64,000 bases of DNA from CAYNEO01 sp964396245 (GCA_964396245.1 CAYNEO010000016.1:1-64000); one strand, 5' to 3'. Positions 1-9,006 are shown, numbered from the stretch's first letter. The notes: generated by a model not told the origin, from the letters alone. Numbers and translations: made by a program.

Positions 1-3
1 TGT

Positions 4-79
4 CTACCCACCCCACCTGAAAGGTGGGGCACCAGAATTGCGATTCTTCGTCGTTGGTGCCCCACCCTCTGGGTGGGGC
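4..79. repeat. REP-like double palindrome, copy 1
   Basis: Two short hairpins lie side by side: CCCCACC (11-17) with GGTGGGG (23-29), and CCCCACCC (60-67) with GGGTGGGG (71-78). The inner arms are also complementary to each other, GGTGGGGCACC (23-33) with GGTGCCCCACC (56-66). The unit can therefore fold as two small hairpins or one long one. A second copy starts exactly 119 bases later and a third lies beyond the transposase gene, the arrangement expected of REP/BIME elements mobilised by a RAYT transposase. Confidence 0.8.
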
Positions 80-122
80 CATACTCGGGCCAAGACACAT
101 CCAATATTTCCCCCTGCTTTGT

Positions 123-197
123 CTACCCACCCCACCTGAAAGGTGGGGCACCGAAATTGCGATTCTTCGTCGTTGGTGCCCCACCCTTTGGGTGGGC
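123..197. repeat. REP-like double palindrome, copy 2
   Basis: Near-identical to the copy at 4-79, with the same CTAC lead-in, the same TGAAA loop and almost the same central spacer. The second hairpin has the loop TTT instead of TCT. It lies just beyond the 3' end of the transposase gene, whose stop codon is at 218. Confidence 0.8.
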
Positions 198-217
198 TTA
201 ACTGAGAGATATTCAAA

Positions 218-736
218 CTACCATTCATCCATAACCAGCGGCACATCTTTCATCCCCATAGACCAATTGTAACTTGACCACGGCCACTGGCCGGGTACGT
301 CCACTAGTCCGCGTGTAACCGGATTCTTGTGACAGTAATTGATCTTCTCAATTACCGTTTCCCTGTCCTGACAGTTGTGATCGTAACAGCGGGGCAGCCA
401 GAATGCTCTTCGTAGCCGCCCGTCTTTTCGTATCCAGCAGTCGCTGGGTAGCTCAATCAGCTGTTTTGTCAAGATCTTACTTGCGGACTTTGATTTGAGT
501 TCACCAATTGTCGGGCCGACTCTGGTCAAGTCAGGAGGGTATAGCACAAGATGCACATGTTCGGGCATGACTACGTATGCCAGAAGCTTGATGTTGTGCC
601 GACGACGTATCCGATCGAGCTCGTCCAGGAAGTCCGTGATAACCGCAGGCTCAGTGAGCAATTTGTGCCGCTTGAAACACGAAAACGTTATGAACCTGGC
701 GGTACCGAGATGGTCATAGTGCCGTAGTTTGGGCAT
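218..736 (-). CDS. REP-associated tyrosine transposase (RAYT, Y1/IS200-like)
   Basis: A 172-residue single-strand HUH/Y1 transposase of the REP-associated type. The HUH metal-binding motif is visible as PEHVHLVL (His60, His62), and Tyr134 in the INYCHKNPV segment is the expected nucleophile. The WPWSSY segment (151-156) near the C-terminus is typical of the family. Its length fits a complete protein and no frameshift is seen. It is flanked on both sides by copies of the same double palindrome (123-197 and 775-842), the presumed substrate. RAYTs are generally domesticated single-copy enzymes that spread non-autonomous REP sequences. The assignment rests on motifs and on the flanking repeats; activity is inferred. 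Confidence 0.9.
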   Translation of the reverse strand: MPKLRHYDHLGTARFITFSCFKRHKLLTEPAVITDFLDELDRIRRRHNIKLLAYVVMPEHVHLVLYPPDLTRVGPTIGELKSKSASKILTKQLIELPSDCWIRKDGRLRRAFWLPRCYDHNCQDRETVIEKINYCHKNPVTRGLVDVPGQWPWSSYNWSMGMKDVPLVMDEW

Positions 737-774
737 ACCGCACGATCTACATTTATATTCTCAGCACATCTATA

Positions 775-842
775 CCCCACCTGAAAGGTGGGGCACCGGA
801 ATTGGGAGCCCTCGTCTTTGGTGCCCCACCCTCTGGGTGGGG
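775..842. repeat. REP-like double palindrome, copy 3
   Basis: A third copy with the same arms (CCCCACC/GGTGGGG, then CCCCACCC/GGGTGGGG) but a diverged central spacer. It sits upstream of the transposase start and abuts the 3' end of the membrane-protein gene at 849. Confidence 0.78.
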
Positions 843-848
843 TCCTAC

Positions 849-1268
849 TCAATGCCCGTGAAGCATCCCTCCTAGTAGACCTTCAGCAACAATAGCTCCG
901 AACGACAGGGTCACGTACAACCACAGAACTATCACCTTTCGGAGTCTCAGTTGTTTGGATTCGCCCTCGTATCTCTTGGGAAGCTGTAAGTATTTTCGGT
1001 CACGTACGAGCCACGAATGGTTGATCAGCGTTAGGACGAAGAAAAAAACAACAAAGCCCATTTCAAAGGTCCTAAGTTTTTCTTTCGCCGGACCGTAAAG
1101 ATCGTACAGGCCGAAAACATCCACTAGATTTATCAAGACAAATACATTCATCACCATCATGAATGTTACGCCAAGTAAGGCATTGAAGTGCGGTATGTCC
1201 TTCTCCCCCCATTTCTTTAAGTTCCAGGAGTAGAGTCTATAGTAAAGATATCTAAAGAATTCTCTCAT
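849..1268 (-). CDS. Small integral membrane protein, paralogue of the upstream neighbour
   Basis: Not recognised as a named family. From the ATG at 1268 it has 139 residues with about three hydrophobic segments (roughly residues 30-52, 67-85 and 109-133), separated by basic stretches. The N-terminus (FFRYLYYRLYSW) matches that of the upstream gene (FFEYLYFRVYEF), and from the preferred starts both proteins are exactly 139 residues long, so they look like a tandem duplication. An in-frame TTG at 1277 overlaps the upstream stop as TTGA and could be the start instead, which would translationally couple the pair. An inner-membrane location is inferred; the function is unknown. Confidence 0.6.
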   Translation of the reverse strand: MREFFRYLYYRLYSWNLKKWGEKDIPHFNALLGVTFMMVMNVFVLINLVDVFGLYDLYGPAKEKLRTFEMGFVVFFFVLTLINHSWLVRDRKYLQLPKRYEGESKQLRLRKVIVLWLYVTLSFGAIVAEGLLGGMLHGH

Positions 1269-1273
1269 TTGTC

Positions 1274-1693
1274 TCAAAACACGGGATGACCCATAAACAC
1301 GAGACTCCGAGTAAGTAAACCGTATATGACCGGGGTAATCAACACGTTGAACGCCGGTGTAGCAAAGATTACCCAGATCGGCAGCCGGTATCTATCTTTG
1401 TGATATCTCGTATACACTTTGTTGTACTTGTCTTTAGCTATGGTCCATCTATAAAGAAGAAAGCTAAGAGAAGGAAAGACTATGAGCAATGATATCTGGA
1501 GGACAACTTCATCAATCTGAATCAGTGGCCCATGGATGCCGGCCATCCATCGCACTATCAAACCGATCGGCATTATAAAGGAGACTAAGAATAATGTCAT
1601 AAAACTAAAAGTAAACCATCCTTCGAGGGAATCATTCCTGCGGGCAAAAAACTCATAAACCCTGAAGTACAGATATTCGAAAAAAGCCTTCAC
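1274..1693 (-). CDS. Small integral membrane protein, paralogue of the downstream neighbour
   Basis: Open to a GTG at 1744, but the GTG at 1693 is preferred because a strong GGGAGG Shine-Dalgarno sequence lies just upstream and because it gives 139 residues, the same length as its neighbour. Three hydrophobic segments are visible, with a strongly basic loop (KDKYNKVYTRYHKDRYR) before the last one. It is the first gene of a two-gene unit with the gene ending at 849. No catalytic motif is seen and the function is unknown. Confidence 0.6.
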   Translation of the reverse strand: MKAFFEYLYFRVYEFFARRNDSLEGWFTFSFMTLFLVSFIMPIGLIVRWMAGIHGPLIQIDEVVLQISLLIVFPSLSFLLYRWTIAKDKYNKVYTRYHKDRYRLPIWVIFATPAFNVLITPVIYGLLTRSLVFMGHPVF

Positions 1694-1931
1694 TGTTCCT
1701 CCCGCCCTACGGCGGTCAATCATTTCCCATTGAACAATATGCACTTCAAGCCGCCTTCAAACAAGGACATTTCTGATTGCCATAAGCCTGATCCACCCGC
1801 AACAAAATAAAAGTTGTATCCGTATCGGCCGATAAGTATCGTATGTTCGGCCGGTCGAATTTCCAGGGCCGGACCGAAACCATTCGACAACAAGTAGCAC
1901 AGGGCAATATCTCGAACGCAAAGGAGCTGCC

Positions 1932-2528
1932 ATGAAAAAGCTCGTGATTCTCCTCGTCCTTGCCTGTCTTCCGCTCGCCTGCGGCGGCGGCAAGCAAGTC
2001 ACCCGTCTCGATACCGAATCGGTCACCGACCTCAGCGGCAAATGGAATGATACCGACTCCCGCCTCGTGGCCGAGGAAATGATTAACGACTGCCTGACCA
2101 GGCCGTGGCTCGCCAACCATATCGAAAAGGCCGGCCAGAAGCCGGTGGTCACAGTCGGCACCATTCGGAACATGACCAACGAGCATATCGCGATGGAAAC
2201 CTTTATCGCCGATTTCGAGCGTGAACTGATCAACGCCGGCTCGGTCCGATTCGTGGCCAATCCCGACCAGCGCGCCGAACTCCGCCAGGAACGCCAGGAA
2301 CAGGCCGAATTCGCCTCTGCCGAGACCGCCAAGCGTCTCCGTGAGGAAATCGGCGCCGATTACATGCTCCAGGGTGCGATCAAAACGATCATCGATCAGG
2401 AAGAGGGCAAACAGGTTACCTTCTACCAGACTGATCTCGAAATGATCAATGTCGAAAGCATGGAAAAAGTCTGGATCGGCACCAAGAAGATCAAGAAGGG
2501 TATCACCCAGGGCGATTACAAGTGGTAG
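1932..2528 (+). CDS. lpoB: Penicillin-binding protein activator LpoB-like lipoprotein
   Basis: A 198-residue lipoprotein. The signal peptide ends in LPLAC, with Cys17 the lipidated residue, followed by a flexible Gly-rich stretch. The body matches the LpoB/YcfM family: a segment PVVTVGTIRN near residue 70, then an alpha/beta domain with GADYMLQGAI and a YQTDLEMINVES strand before the terminal KVWIGTKKIKK. LpoB is an outer-membrane lipoprotein that reaches through the peptidoglycan to stimulate a class A PBP; a PBP1A-type synthase is encoded at 33174-35330. The ATG follows AAGGAGCTGCC, giving a good Shine-Dalgarno sequence. The gene that follows after 9 bases is the usual partner of this family. 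Confidence 0.85.
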   Translation: MKKLVILLVLACLPLACGGGKQVTRLDTESVTDLSGKWNDTDSRLVAEEMINDCLTRPWLANHIEKAGQKPVVTVGTIRNMTNEHIAMETFIADFERELINAGSVRFVANPDQRAELRQERQEQAEFASAETAKRLREEIGADYMLQGAIKTIIDQEEGKQVTFYQTDLEMINVESMEKVWIGTKKIKKGITQGDYKW

Positions 2529-2537
2529 ACCGCTATC

Positions 2538-3944
2538 GTGTGCCGCTTTGATACCACAAAACGGCTCCTGAGCGTCTCTCTGCTGTGCCTTCTCCTTGGC
2601 GGATGCAGCTCCGTCATGACCCGGAGAGGCTTCTATGAGCCGATAACGCAAGAGGTCCGTGCCGGCAATGTCGACACGGCCCTCCAGATGCTCGAGAAGG
2701 CTCGCGAAAAGAAGAAATTCGCCGAGAAGGACCGCTTCATTTATTTCGTCGACGCCGGCATGCTCAATTACTATGCCGGACGTCCCGAAACCAGCAACCT
2801 GAAACTGGCGCTCGCCGATCAAGCCGCCGATGAGCTTTTCACAAAAAGCATCTCCCGTGCCGCCCTTTCGGTCGTTCTGAACGACAACGTGCTGGAATAC
2901 TCGGGCGAAGACTACGAAATCCTTTACTCAGATCTCATCTCCGCGCTCAATTACATTTCCATGGAGAACTTCGACGGCGGTTTTGTCGAAATTCGTCAGG
3001 CGAACCAGAAGCTCGACCTGCTCGAGCAAAAATACGCCGATGCCGCCGCTACTCTTCAGAAAGGCAACCCGAAAGACTCGAACAGGGTAGAGATCGATTA
3101 TAAGCCGGACAAAGTCCGTTTCTATAATGACGCCTTTGCCCGCTACCTTAGCATGCACATGTACGCCGCCGCCGGCCGTTACGATGATGCCCGTATCGAC
3201 TACGGCCTGCTGTATCTTGCCTTCCTCACACAGCCGCACATCTATGATTTCGATCCGCCGGTGGTAAAATACCGGCCCGAAGAGGACAACCGTGCCATTC
3301 TCAGCGTGGTCGGACTCGCCGGTTTGGCGCCACTGAGACAGGGCTTGAGTCTCCGTCTTCGCAGTGACAAAGATCTAAATCTCGTCCAGATTCTCTATGA
3401 TGGTCCTGACTCCAACGATATCGAATACACCCATTTGCCCATCCCTGTCTCAGAAGACTACTATTTCAAGTTCGCCATCCCCGTCATGAAGCCGCGGCCT
3501 TCGGCGGTTGGATATATCCGCGTGCTCGCCGACGGCCGCGTATTGGGTGAGTTACAATTGATCGAGGATGTCAACCGGGTTGCCGAAGAGACCTTCGCGG
3601 CCAAGAAATCACTCATTTTTCTTCGTTCCATAGCGCGCGCCATCGCCAAAGGGTTAGCTACCCACAAGATGAAGAAAGACGCCGATTCCGGCGGCCTCGA
3701 GGGATGGCTCAAGAAAGCGGCGATCGATGTTACCGCTGATATATCTGAAAACGCCGATCTCCGTTCAACCGAGTTTCTCCCCGGTCGTGTCTATATCGGT
3801 GATTTTGAACTCGAACCCGGTCCCCATGATCTGGCAGTCGAGTATTACGATATCGATGGCAGATTGATGCAGCGTACCGACTACGACGGCTACGTGGTCC
3901 TGCAAAACGGCCTGAATCTTATCCAGTCTTACTCGGTCCACTAA
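2538..3944 (+). CDS. COG3014-type lipoprotein, LpoB neighbour
   Basis: A 468-residue protein with a GTG start 9 bases after lpoB, so the two are almost certainly co-transcribed. The lipobox LLLGGC gives a lipidated Cys23. The rest is rich in helical repeats of TPR character (for example the AGNVDTALQMLEKA segment and the AAGRYDDARIDYG segment), followed by a beta-rich C-terminal part. The pattern fits the uncharacterised COG3014 family, which commonly sits beside LpoB/YcfM and YcfL-type genes. A role in envelope or peptidoglycan assembly is inferred from that association only. Confidence 0.72.
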   Translation: MCRFDTTKRLLSVSLLCLLLGGCSSVMTRRGFYEPITQEVRAGNVDTALQMLEKAREKKKFAEKDRFIYFVDAGMLNYYAGRPETSNLKLALADQAADELFTKSISRAALSVVLNDNVLEYSGEDYEILYSDLISALNYISMENFDGGFVEIRQANQKLDLLEQKYADAAATLQKGNPKDSNRVEIDYKPDKVRFYNDAFARYLSMHMYAAAGRYDDARIDYGLLYLAFLTQPHIYDFDPPVVKYRPEEDNRAILSVVGLAGLAPLRQGLSLRLRSDKDLNLVQILYDGPDSNDIEYTHLPIPVSEDYYFKFAIPVMKPRPSAVGYIRVLADGRVLGELQLIEDVNRVAEETFAAKKSLIFLRSIARAIAKGLATHKMKKDADSGGLEGWLKKAAIDVTADISENADLRSTEFLPGRVYIGDFELEPGPHDLAVEYYDIDGRLMQRTDYDGYVVLQNGLNLIQSYSVH

Positions 3945-3956
3945 TCCCGGCCCGGC

Positions 3957-4853
3957 CTAACCGAATGTCACCAGTATTGCCCCCGACACGCCCAGTATAA
4001 TCCCGATTAGCCGCACGGCGTTGATTCGTTCTTTCAGAAACACTCCCGCGAAAACGAAGATGAAGATGTTGCTGGTCTGATTCAGCGCGGACGCGGTCGA
4101 TGCCTGCGTGAATTTCATTCCGGCCAGCCACAACAAAATGGCCGTGTAACCCCCGACAAGCGATCCGCTCAGCGTATAACCCCACCTCTGCGGCGCTCGT
4201 ATTGAATTCAGAATCGCTCTGCGAGCCGGATGAAACGCCAGCATAATCAGCAGTACCAGCACGCCGCCGAACATGCGCATCTCGGTCACCCAAAGCAGGG
4301 GAGAGCGGTCCAGGAGCGGCTTGATCATCACGATTCCCAGCGCATTTGTCGCCATCGCCGCCGCACCGAGCAACAGACCGATTATGAGCATTTTCTTGTC
4401 CTGTGCATTCGTACGCCGCTCCCGTGTGACCGCGAGCACGGCGGAGATAATCATCACCACGCCCACTATCTGCAACACGCTGAGGCTTTCACCGAGGTAC
4501 AACATCGACAATCCGATGATAAACGGGCTATACAGGCAATCGACAATCGCCGAGAGCCCCGCCCCGAGGATATTCAGGGACTTGAAAAACAGCGTGTCGG
4601 CGATGCCGATTCCGAGCGCACCACTCGCAAACAATAGCAGGTAGTCCTCAATCGGCGCCGGGCGAAAATGCGAGGTCCCCCACAACCATACAGTGGGGAT
4701 GAACAACACCAGCGCCAGGACGTCCTTGAACAAATTCAACCCGATCGGGTGAACCGCTTCGCCGCTCTTCTTGAACAGAATAACGGCAAACGCCCACGTG
4801 ACTGCTGTCAGCAGGGCGAATGCCTGGCCGGGATATGCGCCGAAAATATGCAT
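3957..4853 (-). CDS. EamA/DMT-family transporter
   Basis: A 298-residue protein with about ten hydrophobic segments arranged as two homologous five-helix halves, as in the drug/metabolite transporter superfamily. The first half ends with a segment like GLSMLYLGESLS and the second with AGVFLKERINAVRL, the typical E-containing end-of-repeat signature of EamA domains. It probably exports a small metabolite or amino acid; the substrate cannot be predicted. It converges on the COG3014-type gene with only 12 bases between the stop codons, and no clear terminator is visible there. Confidence 0.85.
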   Translation of the reverse strand: MHIFGAYPGQAFALLTAVTWAFAVILFKKSGEAVHPIGLNLFKDVLALVLFIPTVWLWGTSHFRPAPIEDYLLLFASGALGIGIADTLFFKSLNILGAGLSAIVDCLYSPFIIGLSMLYLGESLSVLQIVGVVMIISAVLAVTRERRTNAQDKKMLIIGLLLGAAAMATNALGIVMIKPLLDRSPLLWVTEMRMFGGVLVLLIMLAFHPARRAILNSIRAPQRWGYTLSGSLVGGYTAILLWLAGMKFTQASTASALNQTSNIFIFVFAGVFLKERINAVRLIGIILGVSGAILVTFG

Positions 4854-5181
4854 CGAATCCTGCTTCTTTTGCCTTTATCCGGTTGTCGTCAAACGGTCGC
4901 GCCGACCGTGACCCGTAATTCGTGCGAGCGAATGTAAGCAAACGACGCGAAAAAACAAGAGTCTTATAGCGTGCGACGGCATCGACTCTAATGGACAATT
5001 TTATGTTGCATCGGTCAATGTTGGCCGATATATTCAATATCGGGGTAAGGCCCCTCAAGATAGGGATGAAGCTAACTGTGTCGGGGTGTTTTATTGATTC
5101 TCTTCCTCTGACAAAATCACTGAATTGTGGGCAAGGTACTGAGGTGCTCGTGCCCTGGGGATTTCAAACGCGGGAGGATGT
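4854..5181. other. Intergenic region with a 7-bp perfect inverted repeat
   Basis: A 328-base gap between two divergent genes. It contains a perfect inverted repeat CCGATAT-ATTCA-ATATCGG at 5025-5043, which could be an operator or a weak hairpin. The downstream gene has a good Shine-Dalgarno sequence, GGGAGG, at 5172-5177. Nothing else in the gap is convincing; no open frame has coding character. Confidence 0.4.
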
Positions 5182-7116
5182 ATGTCTTTCAAGCACACAT
5201 CCATTACAATTGTAAGTCTTATAGCGCTGTGTTTCGCTATGGTGTCTGTCGCTCTGGCTGACGACGACGGTTGGGGTGACATTTCAGATCAGGACTGGGC
5301 CGTTCAGGCGCCGGCAGATTATCCGGAGGCTAATGCAGTCATCATTATCGACAGGTGCCGCACGGACATCAGCACCGATCAGATCGAGATGGCGCATTAC
5401 GTGAGAATCAAGATTCTTACCGAGGCCGGTATCGATGAGGTTGGTGAGCGTTCAATTATGTATCGTGAGCAGGACAAGATGAAGCGATTCAAAGCCAGGA
5501 CCATCCTCCCGAACGGCGACAAAAAGGACGTTGACGGCAAGGCAATATTCGAAAAAGAAATCGGATCCTTGAGGGAAACTACTTTCAGTTTCCCGGCACT
5601 GGAGCCCGGCTGCATTGTCGAATATCGGTATTCCGTTCTCACCAAGAACTTCTACCATCCGCAGTCGTGGTTTTTCCAGAACCGGCTGTATACGCTCAAG
5701 TCGGAGTACTCCTCGACGCTCGGACACGGATTCACCTACAACGTGTCGTACCAGAACGTTCCCTTCATGAATCGGGAACCAAAAGTCGAGGAACGGCCCG
5801 ACCTCAATTATTCCGTCACCACCGGTGCGAAGATCAAGACTTACACCTGGACGATGGAGAACATTCCTCCGGTCAAAGATGAGCCGTATATGAGCGCCGA
5901 GGATGACTACCGGTCCTCTCTGCGTTTCCAGCTGGCCTCATTCCAGAATCAGTACAACAATATCCAGTTCACGCGCGACTGGACGGAACTCGGCAAAGAG
6001 TATAGCAATGAACTGGACGATTACTGCAACAAGGATGGTGAGGTCGAGAAACTGGCGCAACAGATCACAGCCGACCTTGCCTCGAGTCGCGATAAGTCCC
6101 AGGCGCTCTATGAGTATGTTGCCGGTGAATTCGCAACAACAGAGGGTCTGACCTTCTTCGAACACGACAAGATATCGGAAATGCTGGAAGAAAAGCGGGG
6201 CGAGGGACCAGAGAAGAATCTTCTGCTGGCCAAATTGCACCAGGCGGCTGGGCTCTCCGCATGGCCGGTGCTGATCAGCACCCGCGACAACGCCAGGTTC
6301 AATCCCCGTTTCCCCGACCTGCGCCAGTTCAACTATATGATTACCTTCGTGCAGCTCGGCGACCAGTGGGAATTTCTCGATGCGGCCAACAAATACGCAC
6401 CGTATGGTATTCTCCCGTCGAATTGCCTGACCGACGGCGGCTTTCTGGTCGACGGTGAAAAGTCGCAACTGGTCAAAATGACGATCAAGCCCGTGACTTC
6501 CGCGCGGATCGATCACACGCAAATGTTCATCGGGGACGACGGAAATGTCGTATGCAGTACTCAGGTCGACCTGTCCGGATATTACGCGTCCACGTACGCG
6601 GAGGAGTTTGAACAGACCGAAGAAGAGGAATTTGTCAAAGACCATTTTTTCGACAGGCTTGAGATTGGATGCGAGCCGGGCGCCCATCAATGCGGCACCG
6701 ATAGCCTGAATCAGTTCATCATGAACGTGTGCTACACTGCGCCGGAATTGGCTCGCAAGCTGGACAATAATATTGTCATTACGCCGGTCAGTTATGCCTT
6801 CCGGACCAACCCGTTCAAGAGCCAGAAACGTTTCTTCCCGGTCGACTTCACCTACCCGTTCCAGTATTTTAACGTTGTGGAGATCCACGTCGACGGCAAT
6901 CCGGCCGACTATCTGCTTCCCGAGAATCTGGCCTATGAAATCGGTGGGGCATCGTACACCAGAAGCAGCGAGGTCACCGACAGCGCTATCGTCATCGTGT
7001 CGAAACTGCTGATCGAAAATCCCGAGTTCCCGCCGGTGCGATATCCTGCCCTTCGCGAATTCTTCCAGAAGGTTGCCGAATCGGCTCATGACCCGCTCAC
7101 TGTCGTGCTTCAGTAG
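5182..7116 (+). CDS. Secreted DUF3857 / transglutaminase-like protein, catalytic residues lost
   Basis: A 644-residue protein with a signal peptide (hydrophobic core 8-25, cleavage near VALA-DDD). Residues about 45-230 form a DUF3857 beta-sandwich domain, followed by a transglutaminase-like core. The catalytic Cys-His-Asp triad is degraded: the usual GDCK segment reads GEGPE, with Gly342 at the Cys position; the FNH segment reads FNY, with Tyr385 at the His position; only the Asp (D400, FLDAAN) remains. The neighbour 24 bases downstream belongs to the same family and has the whole triad. It probably acts in the periplasm or outside the cell as a binding or scaffolding protein. The ATG is preceded by GGGAGG. 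Confidence 0.82.
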   Translation: MSFKHTSITIVSLIALCFAMVSVALADDDGWGDISDQDWAVQAPADYPEANAVIIIDRCRTDISTDQIEMAHYVRIKILTEAGIDEVGERSIMYREQDKMKRFKARTILPNGDKKDVDGKAIFEKEIGSLRETTFSFPALEPGCIVEYRYSVLTKNFYHPQSWFFQNRLYTLKSEYSSTLGHGFTYNVSYQNVPFMNREPKVEERPDLNYSVTTGAKIKTYTWTMENIPPVKDEPYMSAEDDYRSSLRFQLASFQNQYNNIQFTRDWTELGKEYSNELDDYCNKDGEVEKLAQQITADLASSRDKSQALYEYVAGEFATTEGLTFFEHDKISEMLEEKRGEGPEKNLLLAKLHQAAGLSAWPVLISTRDNARFNPRFPDLRQFNYMITFVQLGDQWEFLDAANKYAPYGILPSNCLTDGGFLVDGEKSQLVKMTIKPVTSARIDHTQMFIGDDGNVVCSTQVDLSGYYASTYAEEFEQTEEEEFVKDHFFDRLEIGCEPGAHQCGTDSLNQFIMNVCYTAPELARKLDNNIVITPVSYAFRTNPFKSQKRFFPVDFTYPFQYFNVVEIHVDGNPADYLLPENLAYEIGGASYTRSSEVTDSAIVIVSKLLIENPEFPPVRYPALREFFQKVAESAHDPLTVVLQ

Positions 7117-7140
7117 CCGGAAGGGGTAACTGGGAGATCA

Positions 7141-9006
7141 ATGATGAAACCGCTGCCGTTGATACTATCTGTTTTCGCAATCGTTTTGCTTTACGGTGAA
7201 GCAGCTTTGGCTAACGAGCAGCCCAAGGCCGTCTACAACTACAAGACATGGCAGTGCGAGGTTGATGGCAACAAACTCAAATTGAGGGTCAAAAACAGCC
7301 TGACCGTCCTCAATGCCAGGGGCGATAACTACGGCGGATTCCTCGTTACCGAAAACGGCTTCGCCAGGCTCAAGGACGTCTCGGTTGCGCTTCTCGACGC
7401 CGACGGCAATCAGGTGTTCGAGCACGGCAAAGGTGACCTGACTAAGGCATGCGGCTATGGGGGCGTGGAACTATACGCCGAAATCTGCCGGTATTTTGAG
7501 GAGATCAAGACTCCCCGCTATCCCTACACGATCGAATATGAATATCTTATCGAGTACCAATCGCTCTTCTTCTGGAGTACCGCTCGGTTTCAGGAGGATA
7601 TTCCTGTTTCCCATGCCGACTACACGCTGATCATCTCCAACGATGTTCCCTTTCGATACAAAACGTACGGCATGGACGTCGAACCCACAGTTACCGAGGG
7701 GTCAGACAAAACGACTTACCGGTGGGTCGCCGACAGCGTGCCCGCGTTCGATGATTACGATTACGTGCCGCCTGATCTTATCAATTACGGCCGAATAGAG
7801 TTTGTGGCCGATAGGTTCAAACTCGATGATTTCGGGCATGTTGGCGACAGCTGGCGCGAAATTGGTAACTGGTACAGCCGCCTTGCCGCCGAACAGTATC
7901 TCGAACCCGGCAAGGCCCCGTCCGTCGAAAGCGGGACCGGCCCGCTCGCCCGGGCGAAGGGGTATTATGAGCAGGTGACATCGTCCACTCGCTACGTGGC
8001 CATCGGAATCGGCATCAGCGGCTGGAGACCGGCCAAAGCCGATGCGACACAGAAATTGGGTTATGGAGACTGCAAAGGAATGTCCACGCTGCTTGTCTCC
8101 GATCTTCGGGATGCCGGGATCACGGCTTATCCCGTTCTCATCGCGACACGCGGTGCCGGGCTGACCGACACAACTTTTCCGGACTTTCTGTTCAATCATA
8201 TGATCACGATGTCAGTGATCGACGGAGACACCGTCTGGATGGACCCGACGTGTGACGCCTGCGGTTTCACGGACTTGTACTATTCTACCGAGAACAGACC
8301 GGCACTGGTGGTGACCGACGATGGCGGGGTCATTCGGATGACTCCGAAAAGTACGCCAGAGGACAATCTCGCTGAACGGGAAACTCAGGTCGTCATCCAT
8401 AAGGATCTGTCGACAGAATTCACCACCCGACTGTCGGCCTACGGCAATTACGGCGTGTTCCTTCGCGGCCGGTTGCCGTCAATGGATAATGACGAACTCA
8501 GGCGATTCGTCCATGCGCAATTCTCCGGAAACGACAAGCAATACCATATCAGGTCGTATGAAATCGAAAGCTCGGGTGAACCGGTCGTCATTTCAATTTA
8601 CGGCAAAATGATCCGCCCCGCCGACAAGATTGCAGGAACAATCTATTTCAATCCCTTCTTCCTCGATGAAATCTCCGACAGGGAACGGGTCAGGCTCGAG
8701 GACCGGCCATACCCGATTGATTTTCTTTATCCTCATCTGGAACACGATCTTGTCACTGTCCGCTGGGATTCGACGCTGGCGGTCGACTCTGTCATCGTAC
8801 CACTCTCGGACAGCCTTGAAACAGAGATTGGTTGGCTGAAATGTATAACATCGACTGAAAAGGACCAGGCAACCGTGGACTACAGCCAGGCATACACGGT
8901 GTATATGATTGATGTTGGTCAATTCGATGTTTTCGATACATTTCGCCAAAAAACAAAAGGGGTCATTGACGGACACCTTAAACTGATTACCCACTCCTCA
9001 CGGTGA
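7141..9006 (+). CDS. Secreted DUF3857 / transglutaminase-like protein, intact triad
   Basis: A 621-residue paralogue of the preceding gene with a signal peptide ending near ALAN. The DUF3857 N-terminal domain is followed by a transglutaminase/protease core with the complete triad: Cys311 in GYGDCKG, His353 in FNHMI and Asp368 in WMDPT. The C-terminal 220 residues form the beta-rich domain usual in these proteins. A protease or acyl-transfer reaction on an exported substrate is possible; the substrate is unknown. The 24-base spacing from the inactive homologue suggests one transcript, possibly a heteromeric pair. Confidence 0.82.
   Translation: MMKPLPLILSVFAIVLLYGEAALANEQPKAVYNYKTWQCEVDGNKLKLRVKNSLTVLNARGDNYGGFLVTENGFARLKDVSVALLDADGNQVFEHGKGDLTKACGYGGVELYAEICRYFEEIKTPRYPYTIEYEYLIEYQSLFFWSTARFQEDIPVSHADYTLIISNDVPFRYKTYGMDVEPTVTEGSDKTTYRWVADSVPAFDDYDYVPPDLINYGRIEFVADRFKLDDFGHVGDSWREIGNWYSRLAAEQYLEPGKAPSVESGTGPLARAKGYYEQVTSSTRYVAIGIGISGWRPAKADATQKLGYGDCKGMSTLLVSDLRDAGITAYPVLIATRGAGLTDTTFPDFLFNHMITMSVIDGDTVWMDPTCDACGFTDLYYSTENRPALVVTDDGGVIRMTPKSTPEDNLAERETQVVIHKDLSTEFTTRLSAYGNYGVFLRGRLPSMDNDELRRFVHAQFSGNDKQYHIRSYEIESSGEPVVISIYGKMIRPADKIAGTIYFNPFFLDEISDRERVRLEDRPYPIDFLYPHLEHDLVTVRWDSTLAVDSVIVPLSDSLETEIGWLKCITSTEKDQATVDYSQAYTVYMIDVGQFDVFDTFRQKTKGVIDGHLKLITHSSR

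Noticed and set aside
1..200. Repeated hairpins that could suggest a CRISPR array.
   Set aside because: Only two tandem copies plus one remote copy, internal palindromes, no spacer series, and a RAYT gene adjacent; REP elements fit better.
1746..2822. A long minus-strand open frame opposite the LpoB and COG3014-type genes.
   Set aside because: It runs antisense to two well-supported lipoprotein genes and has no recognisable domain.
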